A DNA stretch of 7,076 nucleotides from Marivivens sp. (GCA_024642185.1 JAHEBR010000107.1:1-7076); one strand, 5' to 3'. Positions 1 to 5,785 are shown, counted from the stretch's first letter. Numbers and translations: made by a program. The notes: generated by a model from the letters alone, not told the origin.

Positions 1-138
1 GGTGGGTTTCAGGCCCGTCTAGCACCCGTGGGCAAACAAGGGCAAGGCCGAGCGCCGGGGCAGGGCCAATTGCGACTGGTTTTCAGACGCATTCTATGCG
101 AATTGACAGGTAGCGATGATGTAGAGCGCCTTGAGCCG

Positions 139-555
139 ATGAATGATGTGATGGAACAGCGGGGAAACCACTGGCTTGCCGGGGCGGGCTTGCGCCCGAC
201 GCGACAGCGGCTGGCCCTTGCATCTCTTCTCGTCGGAGACGGTGAAAACCGGCACGTCACCGCCGAAAGCCTCTTCGAGGCGGCCCACGCGTCGGGAGAA
301 AGCGTTTCGCTTGCGACTGTCTACAACACGCTCAAGGCCTTTTGCGACGCGGGCCTCCTGCGCGAGATCACCATCGACGGTTCGAAAAGCTATTTCGATA
401 CGGATATCAGCGATCACCCTCACTATTACTGGGAGGACACCGGCGCCTTCACCGATGCGCCGGTCGAAGAGCTCCAGATCCGCAATCTGCCGCCCGCTCC
501 GCAAGGATCGACGATTTCGGGTGTTGATGTGGTGATCCGGCTGCGCCGCACCTAG
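139..555 (+). CDS. irr: Irr-type iron response transcriptional regulator (Fur family)
   Basis: 138-residue Fur-superfamily regulator. In alphaproteobacteria Irr senses iron status through heme and controls iron-uptake, heme and iron-storage genes. Visible: a winged-helix DNA-binding half at about residues 12-76 (GLRPTRQRLALASLL, then HVTAESLFEAA, then SLATVYNTLKAF, the Fur recognition helix), followed by a short dimerisation half. The HPH at 93-95, in SDHPHYYWED, matches the HxH heme/metal motif of Irr; the zinc-binding CxxC pairs of ordinary Fur are absent. The length fits Irr. The start is uncertain: ATG at 139 matches family length, ATG at 151 is an alternative, and in-frame starts at 28 (ATG) and 103 (TTG) would add an unrelated N-terminus. 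No start has a convincing Shine-Dalgarno sequence. It converges on the next gene, with stop codons 7 bp apart. Positions 1-138 hold no gene I recognise, and I see no clear Irr-box there. Family call is firm; the start is less so. Confidence 0.9.
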   Translation: MNDVMEQRGNHWLAGAGLRPTRQRLALASLLVGDGENRHVTAESLFEAAHASGESVSLATVYNTLKAFCDAGLLREITIDGSKSYFDTDISDHPHYYWEDTGAFTDAPVEELQIRNLPPAPQGSTISGVDVVIRLRRT

Positions 556-562
556 GCATGCG

Positions 563-1429
563 TCAAAACCACTGGCCAGGCTCCATCAATCCCAGCTCAA
601 GAAGCTGCTGTGAGTGCCATTCAAAGCGGACAGAATTGCGCCATTTGTAGGTTTGGATCGCAAAGGCCGAACTTGGGTTCCGCTTGAGGGCCTTCGCCGT
701 TCGGAACGAACAGATCGCGGCAGTCAGATTATGGTGCCAAGGGCAGGAATAGGTATTCAGTTCCTCGTCATTCAGCGTGTGCCCGACGCGAAGCTCGAGC
801 CCCGGCTTCGCCCGAAAGATGCCGATCCGGTCGATCCGGCGCTTTTCAACCGGGACAAATTCCTCGAACCGCCAGCGCAGCCCGCCGTGGAAATCAAGCT
901 GCCGCTCGCGAGGGTGGCCGTCTTCATCGTTGCGTGCGAGCGCATAATAGCCGGTGCGATCGAGATAGGTGTCGTCCAGATTTACCGCGCGGGGATAGGC
1001 GTCGAGATCGCCGGCATAAAGATCGATCACATAGGTCAGCATCGCCTCGCGCCGCTCTTCGGTATGAAACGTCAGCATTTCCCCGATCGTGCGATGTTCG
1101 CAAAAGGGGAAGAACAGGTATTCCGCATTGAAACAGTAATAAAGCCAGATTCCCGGCGCGGCGTTGATCACTGCATTGATCGTATCGATGACAGCTAAAT
1201 CGCTTCGGACATCGTGATCGACACGTTGTACCTTCGCCGGAAGAGCGAGGTCACGAGCCAGATCATGGGCGGCAAACAAAACGACCTGTTTGAAACCGAG
1301 GTCAAGGTGATGCCGGATCGTCGAGGCAATCTCGACCTCGTCCTCGGCCAGAACAAGCGCGACCGGCCCTTTGGCAAGGCTTTCGACACCTTCCTTGAGG
1401 AAATGGTCCAGGCTCGGGTGGTGGGTCAC
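563..1429 (-). CDS. glycosyltransferase family 2-like conserved protein with altered DxD site
   Basis: 288-residue protein. The N-terminal stretch at 21-53 (GPVALVLAEDEVEIASTIRH...GFKQVVLF) resembles the first beta-alpha unit of GT-A fold glycosyltransferases of the GT2/GT92-like group, which begin with a 'valvlvvKNEedyi.ewl.hH...G' pattern. Residues 95-108 (WLYYCFNAEYLFFP) align with the usual 'w.lflDxDEFlf.p' metal-binding stretch. Here the DxDE becomes FNAE, so the classic metal-binding aspartates are missing. The C-terminal half is rich in Trp, His and Cys, including CPWHHNL at 229-235 and an ending RFEWHSQQLLELGLMEPGQWF. I see no signal peptide or membrane segment, so it is probably cytoplasmic. 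It starts at GTG; the first internal Met is at residue 118. The ribosome-binding site is weak (GAGAG about 10 nt upstream). It is divergent from miaB across 116 bp. It could be an inactive transferase relative, or an enzyme using other ligands. The reading frame is convincing; the function is inferred from distant resemblance. Confidence 0.82.
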   Translation of the reverse strand: MTHHPSLDHFLKEGVESLAKGPVALVLAEDEVEIASTIRHHLDLGFKQVVLFAAHDLARDLALPAKVQRVDHDVRSDLAVIDTINAVINAAPGIWLYYCFNAEYLFFPFCEHRTIGEMLTFHTEERREAMLTYVIDLYAGDLDAYPRAVNLDDTYLDRTGYYALARNDEDGHPRERQLDFHGGLRWRFEEFVPVEKRRIDRIGIFRAKPGLELRVGHTLNDEELNTYSCPWHHNLTAAICSFRTAKALKRNPSSAFAIQTYKWRNSVRFEWHSQQLLELGLMEPGQWF

Positions 1430-1545
1430 TGCTTCGGTCTCTCGATTTTCCAGACGTTAGGAGGATACGGGTCCGCATTGCAAGCCGGAGGGCGAGGCGT
1501 TAGGTACAGCCAATTCCCGATCCTCGCCGCCAGAAACCCCTGCCC

Positions 1546-2856
1546 ATGTCCGAACCCAAGAAGCTCTTCATCAAGACCTACGGCTGTCAGATGAACGTCT
1601 ATGACAGCGAACGCATGGCCGAGGCGCTGGGCGGCAAGGGTTATGTCGAGACCAAGGTGCAGGAAGAGGCGGACATGATCCTTCTCAACACCTGCCACAT
1701 CCGCGAGAAGGCGGCCGAGAAGGTCTATTCCGATCTGGGGCGTCTGCGGCCCCTGAAAGAGGCCAAGCCCGATCTCAAGATCGGCGTGGCCGGCTGCGTG
1801 GCGCAGGCCGAAGGCGAAGAGATCATGCGCCGCGCGCCGCTTGTCGATCTGGTGGTCGGCCCGCAGAGCTATCACCGACTGCCGGCGATGGAGGATGCGG
1901 TGCGACGCGGCGGCAAGGCGCTCGACACCGATTTCCCCGAAGAGGACAAGTTTGAAAAGCTGAAAGGCCGCCCCAAGGCCCATCGCGGCCCGACCGCTTT
2001 CCTCACCGTTCAGGAAGGCTGCGACAAATTCTGCGCCTTCTGCGTTGTGCCATATACGCGCGGCGCCGAAGTGAGCCGCCCCGCAGACCGCATCCTGCGC
2101 GAGGCGCACGAGCTTGTGGAGGCGGGCGTGCGCGAGATCACGCTTCTGGGGCAGAATGTGAATGCCTATCACGGCCACGAAGGCGGGCTTGCGGGGCTGA
2201 TCTGGGCGCTGGCCGAGATCGACGGGCTCGAGCGGATCCGCTTCACCACCTCGCATCCCAACGACATGGACGAGGCCCTCGTCGCCGCGATTGGCGAATG
2301 CGGCAAGCTTATGCCCTATCTGCACCTGCCGGTTCAGTCGGGCAGCGACCGCATCCTCAAGGCGATGAACCGCAAGCATACGGCGGCGGAATATCTCGAC
2401 CTGATCGGGCGTATCCGCGCCGCGCGGCCCGATCTTCTCTTGTCGAGCGATTTCATCGTCGGCTTTCCCGGTGAGACCGATCAGGATTTCGAAGCGACGA
2501 TGGATCTGATCCGAACCGTGAATTTCGGGCAGGCCTATTCCTTCAAATACTCTTCCCGCCCCGGCACCCCCGCCGCCGAAAAGGCGCAGCTTCCCGAGGC
2601 TGTGAAAAACGAACGTCTTGCCCGTCTTCAGGCACTTCTGACCGAGCAGCAGCGCGCCGCCCAGAACAGCATGGTCGGGCGCGAGGTCGGGGTGCTTTTT
2701 GAAAAGGCCGGGCGGCTCAAGGGACAGATGATCGGAAAGTCGGACTTTCTCCATGCCGTCTATGTTCAGGCGCCGATCGAGGCGCTCGGCCAGATCCGCC
2801 GTGTGCGGATCACCGAAAGCGCCCCGAATTCGCTTGGCGGCGTCCTGATCGACTGA
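1546..2856 (+). CDS. miaB: tRNA-2-methylthio-N6-dimethylallyladenosine synthase MiaB
   Basis: 436-residue radical-SAM methylthiotransferase. It adds the 2-methylthio group to i6A37 of tRNAs reading UNN codons, using two [4Fe-4S] clusters and S-adenosylmethionine. All three domains are present. The N-terminal UPF0004 domain has Cys14 (TYGCQMN), Cys50 (LNTCHIREKA) and Cys84 (VAGCVAQ), the ligands of the auxiliary cluster. The radical-SAM core has the CxxxCxxC motif at Cys159/163/166 (GCDKFCAFCVVPYTRG) and downstream LPVQSGSD and DFIVGFPGET. The C-terminal TRAM domain, about 375-436, ends ESAPNSLGGVLI. Length is normal for the family. An in-frame TAG at 1501-1503 lies just upstream and ATG 1546 is the only ATG between it and the conserved N-terminus, so the start is secure despite a poor ribosome-binding site. 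In many alphaproteobacteria miaB lies directly upstream of phoH; here three envelope genes separate them. Confidence 0.97.
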   Translation: MSEPKKLFIKTYGCQMNVYDSERMAEALGGKGYVETKVQEEADMILLNTCHIREKAAEKVYSDLGRLRPLKEAKPDLKIGVAGCVAQAEGEEIMRRAPLVDLVVGPQSYHRLPAMEDAVRRGGKALDTDFPEEDKFEKLKGRPKAHRGPTAFLTVQEGCDKFCAFCVVPYTRGAEVSRPADRILREAHELVEAGVREITLLGQNVNAYHGHEGGLAGLIWALAEIDGLERIRFTTSHPNDMDEALVAAIGECGKLMPYLHLPVQSGSDRILKAMNRKHTAAEYLDLIGRIRAARPDLLLSSDFIVGFPGETDQDFEATMDLIRTVNFGQAYSFKYSSRPGTPAAEKAQLPEAVKNERLARLQALLTEQQRAAQNSMVGREVGVLFEKAGRLKGQMIGKSDFLHAVYVQAPIEALGQIRRVRITESAPNSLGGVLID

Positions 2857-2859
2857 GTC

Positions 2860-2875
2860 GCGGCCGAGTCGCCGC
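2860..2875 (+). terminator. weak hairpin just after miaB
   Basis: GCGGC at 2860-2864 and GCCGC at 2871-2875 can pair around a 6-nt loop, starting 3 nt after the miaB stop codon. No T-run follows. The same stretch also contains the 7-mer GAGTCGC twice (2855 and 2866, 11 bp apart). This could be part of a transcription end for miaB, but the stem is short. Confidence 0.3.
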
Positions 2876-2911
2876 AAGACCCAATTCTGCCACATTTGGA
2901 ATCGACTTTGC

Positions 2912-2935
2912 CGGCCCCCCGGACAATTGGGGCCG
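2912..2935 (+). terminator. candidate hairpin in the miaB-envelope operon gap
   Basis: CGGCCCC at 2912-2918 pairs perfectly with GGGGCCG at 2929-2935 around a 10-nt loop, making a 7-bp all-GC stem 56 bp after miaB. It lacks a following T-tract, so it is either a weak or factor-assisted terminator or another structured element. The 233-bp gap between miaB and the next gene (2857-3089) otherwise holds no gene I can support. Confidence 0.4.
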
Positions 2936-2954
2936 CCCTCACCTATTGTCGCTG

Positions 2955-2979
2955 TTTCGCTCACAAAAATGGGGCGAAA
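2955..2979. promoter_or_regulatory. inverted repeat upstream of the envelope operon
   Basis: TTTCGC (2955-2960) and GCGAAA (2974-2979) form a perfect 6-bp inverted repeat with a 13-bp A-rich spacer (TCACAAAAATGGG), about 110 bp before the proposed start of the first envelope gene. This is the most AT-rich part of the gap and is where a promoter would be expected. I could not place a convincing -35/-10 pair. It could be an operator, or chance. Confidence 0.25.
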
Positions 2980-3076
2980 TTGGGCAAAAGTTGCATGAAC
3001 CACGGCAAAATTGAGATGGAAATCTGGCGTTTGTGTGTTTCGGGCGCTGGCCGAGTGGCCAAGTGATCCGAGTAAT

Positions 3077-3083
3077 AGGGAGG
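3077..3083 (+). promoter_or_regulatory. ribosome binding site deciding the GTG start of the OmpA-domain gene
   Basis: AGGGAGG lies 6 nt upstream of the in-frame GTG at 3090. This is near-optimal in sequence and spacing, and favours that GTG over the GTG at 3033 and the ATGs at 3123/3126. In front of those ATGs the only AGGA directly abuts the start codon. Confidence 0.65.
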
Positions 3084-3089
3084 CCAGCC

Positions 3090-3677
3090 GTGGCCGTTCA
3101 GAACCAGAAGAAGCTGCAAGGAATGATGCGTTCGGTCATCGGTGGGGGCGCCGCGACCGCAATGTTCATTGCTGCCTTTATGGGAACGGCGTCGGCCCAG
3201 GATTCCCGCGTAGTGAGTAGCGAACGCTATATCCCCACCATTTGGATCGATCCTGACGGCTGTGAACACTGGGCCATGGACGACGGTGCTGAGGGCTATA
3301 TGGATGCTCGTCGCAGACGTGACGGCTCCGCTGTTTGTCACCGGAGTGAAATCTGTGGGCTTGTCCCGACAGACCAACTCTTTGCGACAGACAAGTACTA
3401 CGTCAGCGCAGGTGGCCGGGAGAGCCTCCGCCGCTTCTTCACCGAAGCGAATGCGGTTGCTTTCCTGATCTATGGCCACACCGACAGCCGTGCCTCGGAC
3501 GAATACAACATGGTTCTCTCCATGAACCGGGCCAACGCGGTTGCCTCTGTTGCGCGAGAAGTGGGTGCGCGCGTCGTCGACGTGCGTGGTTTTGGCGAGC
3601 GTAGCCCGCGCGCCAGCAATTCAACCGCAGACGGGATGCAGCAAAATCGCCGCGTCGAGATTTATTGCCTGCGGTGA
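3090..3677 (+). CDS. secreted OmpA-family peptidoglycan-binding protein with N-terminal two-cysteine module
   Basis: 195-residue exported protein counted from GTG 3090. Residues 1-36 are a signal peptide: a basic start, a hydrophobic core SVIGGGAATAMFIAAFMG, and an ASA cleavage site near 36. There is no lipobox cysteine. Next comes a module at 51-83 (IWIDPDGC...DDGAEGY...VC) with Cys58 and Cys83 spaced by 25, plus Cys89. An OmpA C-terminal domain follows at about 95-192: LIYGHTDS at 126-133, LSMNRANAV, GFGERSP and NRRVEI at 186-191. Asp132 and Arg147 are 15 residues apart, exactly as Asp271/Arg286 of E. coli OmpA, which bind diaminopimelate of peptidoglycan. There is no beta-barrel, so it probably sits in the periplasm bound to the cell wall. 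It is the first gene of a three-gene operon; its stop codon overlaps the next gene's ribosome-binding site. ATG 3123 is an alternative start (184 residues). The domain call is firm; the role of the N-terminal module is unknown. Confidence 0.9.
   Translation: MAVQNQKKLQGMMRSVIGGGAATAMFIAAFMGTASAQDSRVVSSERYIPTIWIDPDGCEHWAMDDGAEGYMDARRRRDGSAVCHRSEICGLVPTDQLFATDKYYVSAGGRESLRRFFTEANAVAFLIYGHTDSRASDEYNMVLSMNRANAVASVAREVGARVVDVRGFGERSPRASNSTADGMQQNRRVEIYCLR
3240..3338 (+). other. IWIDPDGC module, copy 1 (in OmpA-domain protein)
   Basis: Encodes 33 residues from Ile-Trp-Ile-Asp-Pro-Asp-Gly-Cys through Val-Cys. It matches the module at 4419-4517 at 21 of 33 positions without gaps, including both cysteines, two tryptophans, the DDG and the EGY. 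The equal 25-residue cysteine spacing suggests a conserved disulfide. I cannot assign it to a named domain family. Confidence 0.8.
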
Positions 3678-3689
3678 GGAGGGATCATC

Positions 3690-4262
3690 ATGAAACTTGT
3701 TAAAGCACTTCTTCTCACTACTTTCGCCGTTTCTGTCTCGGCTTGCTCGGGCAAAGGCGAACTTTTCTACGGCAGCGCTTACGGCGGCGGCGTCCAGGCC
3801 AGTGCCTCGGATGAGGGTTCGACCGGTACTGGCTCTGGTTCGCCTGAAACCACAAGTGAAAGCAATGGCGGCACCAGCAACGGTTCCGACAATGGTCAGA
3901 ACGGCTCCAGCAATGGCGGCGACAGCGGCCAGAGCGGTGACGGCAACGGCGGCGACAACGGCCAGAGCGGCAACGGTGATGGCGGCGACAGCGGCCAGAA
4001 CGGTGACGGCAACGGTTCCGACAATGGTCAGAACGGTTCCAGCAATGGCGGCGACAACGGCCAGAGCGGCAACGGTGATGGCGGCGACAACGGCCAGAAC
4101 GGTGACGGCGCCAATGCCCCCGAGACCAACGATGAAGAAGGCGGCGAATGCGGCAAAGCCAAAGGCCACGCCTATGGTCTCTGCGATGAGGAGCCTGAAA
4201 ACTTCGGTGGTGGCGAAGATGGCAAGGGCAAGGGCGCCCCGGCCTTCAAGGGCGGAAAGTAA
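3690..4262 (+). CDS. lipoprotein with seven 11-residue Gly/Asn/Asp/Ser/Gln repeats
   Basis: 190-residue predicted lipoprotein of unrecognised family. Residues 1-19 form a lipoprotein signal (MKLVKALLLT...) ending in lipobox VSAC, so Cys19 would be lipidated and the protein anchored to a membrane, probably the outer one. A Ser/Thr/Gly linker (about 38-64) leads into seven tandem 11-residue repeats at 65-141 of the type GGDNGQSGNGD. The repeats are very hydrophilic, acidic and almost certainly disordered. They do not match the RTX calcium-binding nonapeptide. The C-terminal tail holds a second cysteine pair (Cys154, Cys165) and a Lys/Gly-rich end (GKGKGAPAFKGGK). The ribosome-binding site AGGAGGG (3677-3683) is strong and overlaps the upstream stop codon, implying translational coupling. 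The frame is supported by the lipobox, the ribosome-binding site and the regular repeats; the hydrophobic antisense frame over the same DNA is a by-product. A surface spacer or adhesin-like role is only inference. Confidence 0.87.
   Translation: MKLVKALLLTTFAVSVSACSGKGELFYGSAYGGGVQASASDEGSTGTGSGSPETTSESNGGTSNGSDNGQNGSSNGGDSGQSGDGNGGDNGQSGNGDGGDSGQNGDGNGSDNGQNGSSNGGDNGQSGNGDGGDNGQNGDGANAPETNDEEGGECGKAKGHAYGLCDEEPENFGGGEDGKGKGAPAFKGGK
3882..4112 (+). repeat. seven tandem 33-bp in-frame repeats
   Basis: 231 bp made of exactly seven 33-bp units in frame. By encoded sequence the units are A=GSDNGQNGSSN, B=GGDSGQSGDGN, C=GGDNGQSGNGD, D=GGDSGQNGDGN, then A, C and D again (the last D varies as GGDNGQNGDGA). 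Units 1 and 5 differ by one silent base (GGC/GGT). The order A-B-C-D-A-C-D suggests that a multi-unit block was duplicated and one unit later lost, or that unit B was gained. Changes in copy number would keep the reading frame. Confidence 0.9.
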
Positions 4263-4274
4263 CAGGCTGAGACC

Positions 4275-4589
4275 ATGAAGACGCTTCACACGATAATCTT
4301 TGCGCTAGCTGCTTCGGGTCTTGCCGGCTGTGTCGGTCCGGTCCACCCGGTGGTGGGGGCCGACAAGGGAGACGACCTTGGGATTAATTCCCATCCGCTC
4401 GAAACCCTGGTTGCCGGGATCTGGATTGATCCGGATGGCTGTGATCACTGGATTATCGATGACGGCGTCGAAGGTTATCTCTCCCCCCGCCTGACACCGG
4501 ATGGCATTCCGGTTTGCTCGGGGCTCGGTGTCGAAGACAACGCCTATGCCCCGTTCAAGGATGGAACCTTCATACCTGATCCTCTCTGA
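4275..4589 (+). CDS. small lipoprotein carrying the IWIDPDGC module
   Basis: 104-residue predicted lipoprotein with no family I can name. The signal is MKTLHTIIFALAAS followed by lipobox LAGC, so Cys19 is the lipid site. After a short linker comes the module at 49-81 (IWIDPDGCDHW..DDGVEGY...VC) with Cys56 and Cys81. It parallels residues 51-83 of the OmpA-domain protein two genes upstream. A short tail ends FKDGTFIPDPL. Thus the lipoprotein is essentially the module on a lipid anchor, without a peptidoglycan-binding domain. It lies 12 nt after the repeat lipoprotein with only a weak ribosome-binding site (GGCTGAG), which fits translation in an operon. A strong hairpin 21 bp after its stop closes the unit. 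It probably works with its neighbours at the cell envelope; the activity is unknown. Confidence 0.87.
   Translation: MKTLHTIIFALAASGLAGCVGPVHPVVGADKGDDLGINSHPLETLVAGIWIDPDGCDHWIIDDGVEGYLSPRLTPDGIPVCSGLGVEDNAYAPFKDGTFIPDPL
4419..4517 (+). other. IWIDPDGC module, copy 2 (in small lipoprotein)
   Basis: Partner of the module at 3240-3338. It has the same length and cysteine spacing, and 21 of 33 encoded residues are identical, but many synonymous codon differences (for example ATC TGG ATT GAT CCG GAT against ATT TGG ATC GAT CCT GAC) point to an old rather than recent duplication. Confidence 0.8.
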
Positions 4590-4610
4590 TCCCTCGAAGA
4601 GGTTGGGGGC

Positions 4611-4638
4611 ACGGGCCGCGGCGAAAGCTGCGGCCCGT
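4611..4638 (+). terminator. strong hairpin terminator of the envelope operon
   Basis: A 12-bp stem pairs 4611-4622 with 4627-4638 (ACGGGCCGCGGC / GCTGCGGCCCGT), with one G-T wobble and a GAAA tetraloop of the stable GNRA class. It sits 21 bp after the third envelope gene and before phoH. The following TCACTTTCC is only a poor T-tract, but stem strength and position support termination. Confidence 0.75.
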
Positions 4639-4654
4639 TCACTTTCCGGCCCCA

Positions 4655-4667
4655 GATTGTGACAATC
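4655..4667. promoter_or_regulatory. perfect 13-bp palindrome upstream of phoH
   Basis: GATTGT-G-ACAATC is a perfect 6+1+6 inverted repeat, 70 bp before the proposed phoH start and after the preceding terminator. Its size and position suit an operator for a dimeric regulator. It does not match the FNR (TTGAT-N4-ATCAA) or CRP (TGTGA-N6-TCACA) consensus, and I cannot name a regulator. Confidence 0.4.
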
Positions 4668-4723
4668 GCATGGTTTGCCTTGCGAAGCCCCGCGTTCCTT
4701 GCCACCATCAAATCAAACCCCGC

Positions 4724-4730
4724 AGAAGGA
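4724..4730 (+). promoter_or_regulatory. ribosome binding site deciding the TTG start of phoH
   Basis: AGAAGGA lies 7 nt upstream of TTG 4738, across an AT-only spacer (TATATAT). No comparable site precedes the in-frame TTG at 4675, and the ATG at 4670 is out of frame, so TTG 4738 is preferred. Confidence 0.6.
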
Positions 4731-4737
4731 TATATAT

Positions 4738-5748
4738 TTGGCTTCGAGCATTCTGACCCCGCCAGCCGTCGCACCCGACATCGCAGAAACGGTCATCGAA
4801 TTTCCTGACAATTTCCTGCTGATCGATCTTTGCGGCGCCCATGACCGACATCTGGCGCGGATCGAGGAAATGCTGGGGGTTCAGATTCTGCGCCGTGGCA
4901 ATCGCCTCGCCGTGGTTGGCGAAGAGGGCCCGCGCAAGGCGGCGGTGACGGTTCTTGAAAATCTCTATCAGCGGCTAGAGGCCGGCCGCAGCATCGAAGG
5001 CGGCGATATCGACCGCGAGCTTCGGATGGGCTCGTCGGAGAAAGGCGTCGCACCCCAAAACGGAGACCAGATGGAGATGTTCAGCGGTGGGCGGGTCGAG
5101 ATCAAGACGCGCCGCAAGGTTGTCGAGCCTCGGACCGAGGCGCAAAAGGCTTATGTCAAAAGCCTTTTCGAAAACGAGCTGAATTTCGGCATCGGCCCCG
5201 CGGGCACCGGCAAGACCTATCTCGCCGTTGCGGTGGGCGTGTCGATGTTCATCGAGGGCAAGGTTGACCGGATCATCCTCTCGCGCCCCGCGGTCGAGGC
5301 AGGCGAAAAGCTTGGCTATCTGCCGGGCGACATGAAGGACAAGGTCGATCCCTATATGCAGCCGCTCTATGACGCGCTGAACGATTTCCTGCCGGGCAAG
5401 CAGGCCGCCAAGCTGATCGAGGAAAAGCGGATCGAGATTGCGCCTCTGGCCTTCATGCGCGGCCGCACCCTGTCCAACGCCTATGTCGTGCTCGACGAGG
5501 CCCAGAACGCCACGACGATGCAGATGAAGATGTTCCTCACGCGCCTTGGCGAGGGCAGCCGCATGGTCATCACCGGCGACCGCACGCAGGTCGATCTGCC
5601 GCGGGGCGTCGATTCCGGCCTCGCGGATGCGGAACGGCTCCTGAAGGGTATCCCCAAGATTTCCTTCAGCTATTTCACCTCGAAAGACGTCGTCCGCCAC
5701 CCCCTCGTGGCGGCGATCATCGAGGCCTACGAGGCGGACGCCTCCTAG
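4738..5748 (+). CDS. phoH: PhoH-like ATPase
   Basis: 336 residues from TTG 4738; starting at the TTG at 4675 would add 21 unlikely residues. PhoH proteins are cytoplasmic P-loop ATPases related to the helicase superfamily 1 core. They are often encoded next to ybeY and thought to act in RNA metabolism, though their precise role is not settled. An N-terminal region at about 17-85 (ETVIEFPDNFLLIDLCG...) is followed by the ATPase core. This has Walker A GPAGTGKT (153-160), SRPAVEAGEKLGYLPGD (182-198), Walker B VVLDEAQN (250-257), and the sensor-like GDRTQVDLP (280-288), ending RHPLVAAIIEAYE. All key residues are intact and the length is normal. It has its own upstream region: a terminator before it and a 13-bp palindrome at 4655. 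A sulfotransferase gene follows after 37 bp instead of the expected ybeY. Confidence 0.95.
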   Translation: MASSILTPPAVAPDIAETVIEFPDNFLLIDLCGAHDRHLARIEEMLGVQILRRGNRLAVVGEEGPRKAAVTVLENLYQRLEAGRSIEGGDIDRELRMGSSEKGVAPQNGDQMEMFSGGRVEIKTRRKVVEPRTEAQKAYVKSLFENELNFGIGPAGTGKTYLAVAVGVSMFIEGKVDRIILSRPAVEAGEKLGYLPGDMKDKVDPYMQPLYDALNDFLPGKQAAKLIEEKRIEIAPLAFMRGRTLSNAYVVLDEAQNATTMQMKMFLTRLGEGSRMVITGDRTQVDLPRGVDSGLADAERLLKGIPKISFSYFTSKDVVRHPLVAAIIEAYEADAS

Positions 5749-5785
5749 GCCCGCTCAAGATCAGGCAACCAATAGAGGCCGGTCA

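Noticed and set aside
92..108. Possible Irr box or promoter (TTCTATGCGAATTGACA) upstream of irr
   Set aside because: The TTGACA at 103-108 has no acceptable -10 element at 16-18 bp, and the inverted repeat expected of an Irr/iron control element is absent.
1454..1504. CGTTAGG twice in the divergent region between the GT-like gene and miaB
   Set aside because: A 7-bp direct repeat 43 bp apart with no flanking similarity is within chance. No clear promoter could be tied to it.
1426..3003. 525-codon open frame on the minus strand opposite miaB
   Set aside because: It is the antisense shadow of a fully intact miaB. Its translation has no recognisable domain and runs past both miaB ends, which is common in GC-rich DNA.
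3048..3062. TGGCCGAGTGGCCAA resembles a tRNA-Ser/Leu D-arm
   Set aside because: No acceptor stem, anticodon arm or T-arm (GGTTCGA-type) follows at the needed spacing. It is a short chance palindrome just before the envelope operon.
3882..4112. RTX-type calcium-binding repeats
   Set aside because: The units are 11 residues and lack the GGxGxDxUx nonapeptide with a hydrophobic position. The protein also has a lipobox rather than a type I secretion layout.
3882..4112. CRISPR array
   Set aside because: The repeats are directly abutting, in-frame coding units without unique spacers.
3697..4278. Overlapping +1 frame with an Ala/Thr/Met/Arg-rich product over the repeat gene
   Set aside because: An open frame forced by the repeat composition. 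It has no signal peptide or domain, and it competes with the better-supported lipoprotein frame.
3621..4289. 222-codon minus-strand frame with an Ala/Val/Ile-rich, membrane-like translation
   Set aside because: The hydrophobic pattern is simply the reverse complement of the Gly/Asn/Asp/Ser codon repeats. The plus-strand frame has a strong RBS, a lipobox and exact 11-residue periodicity.
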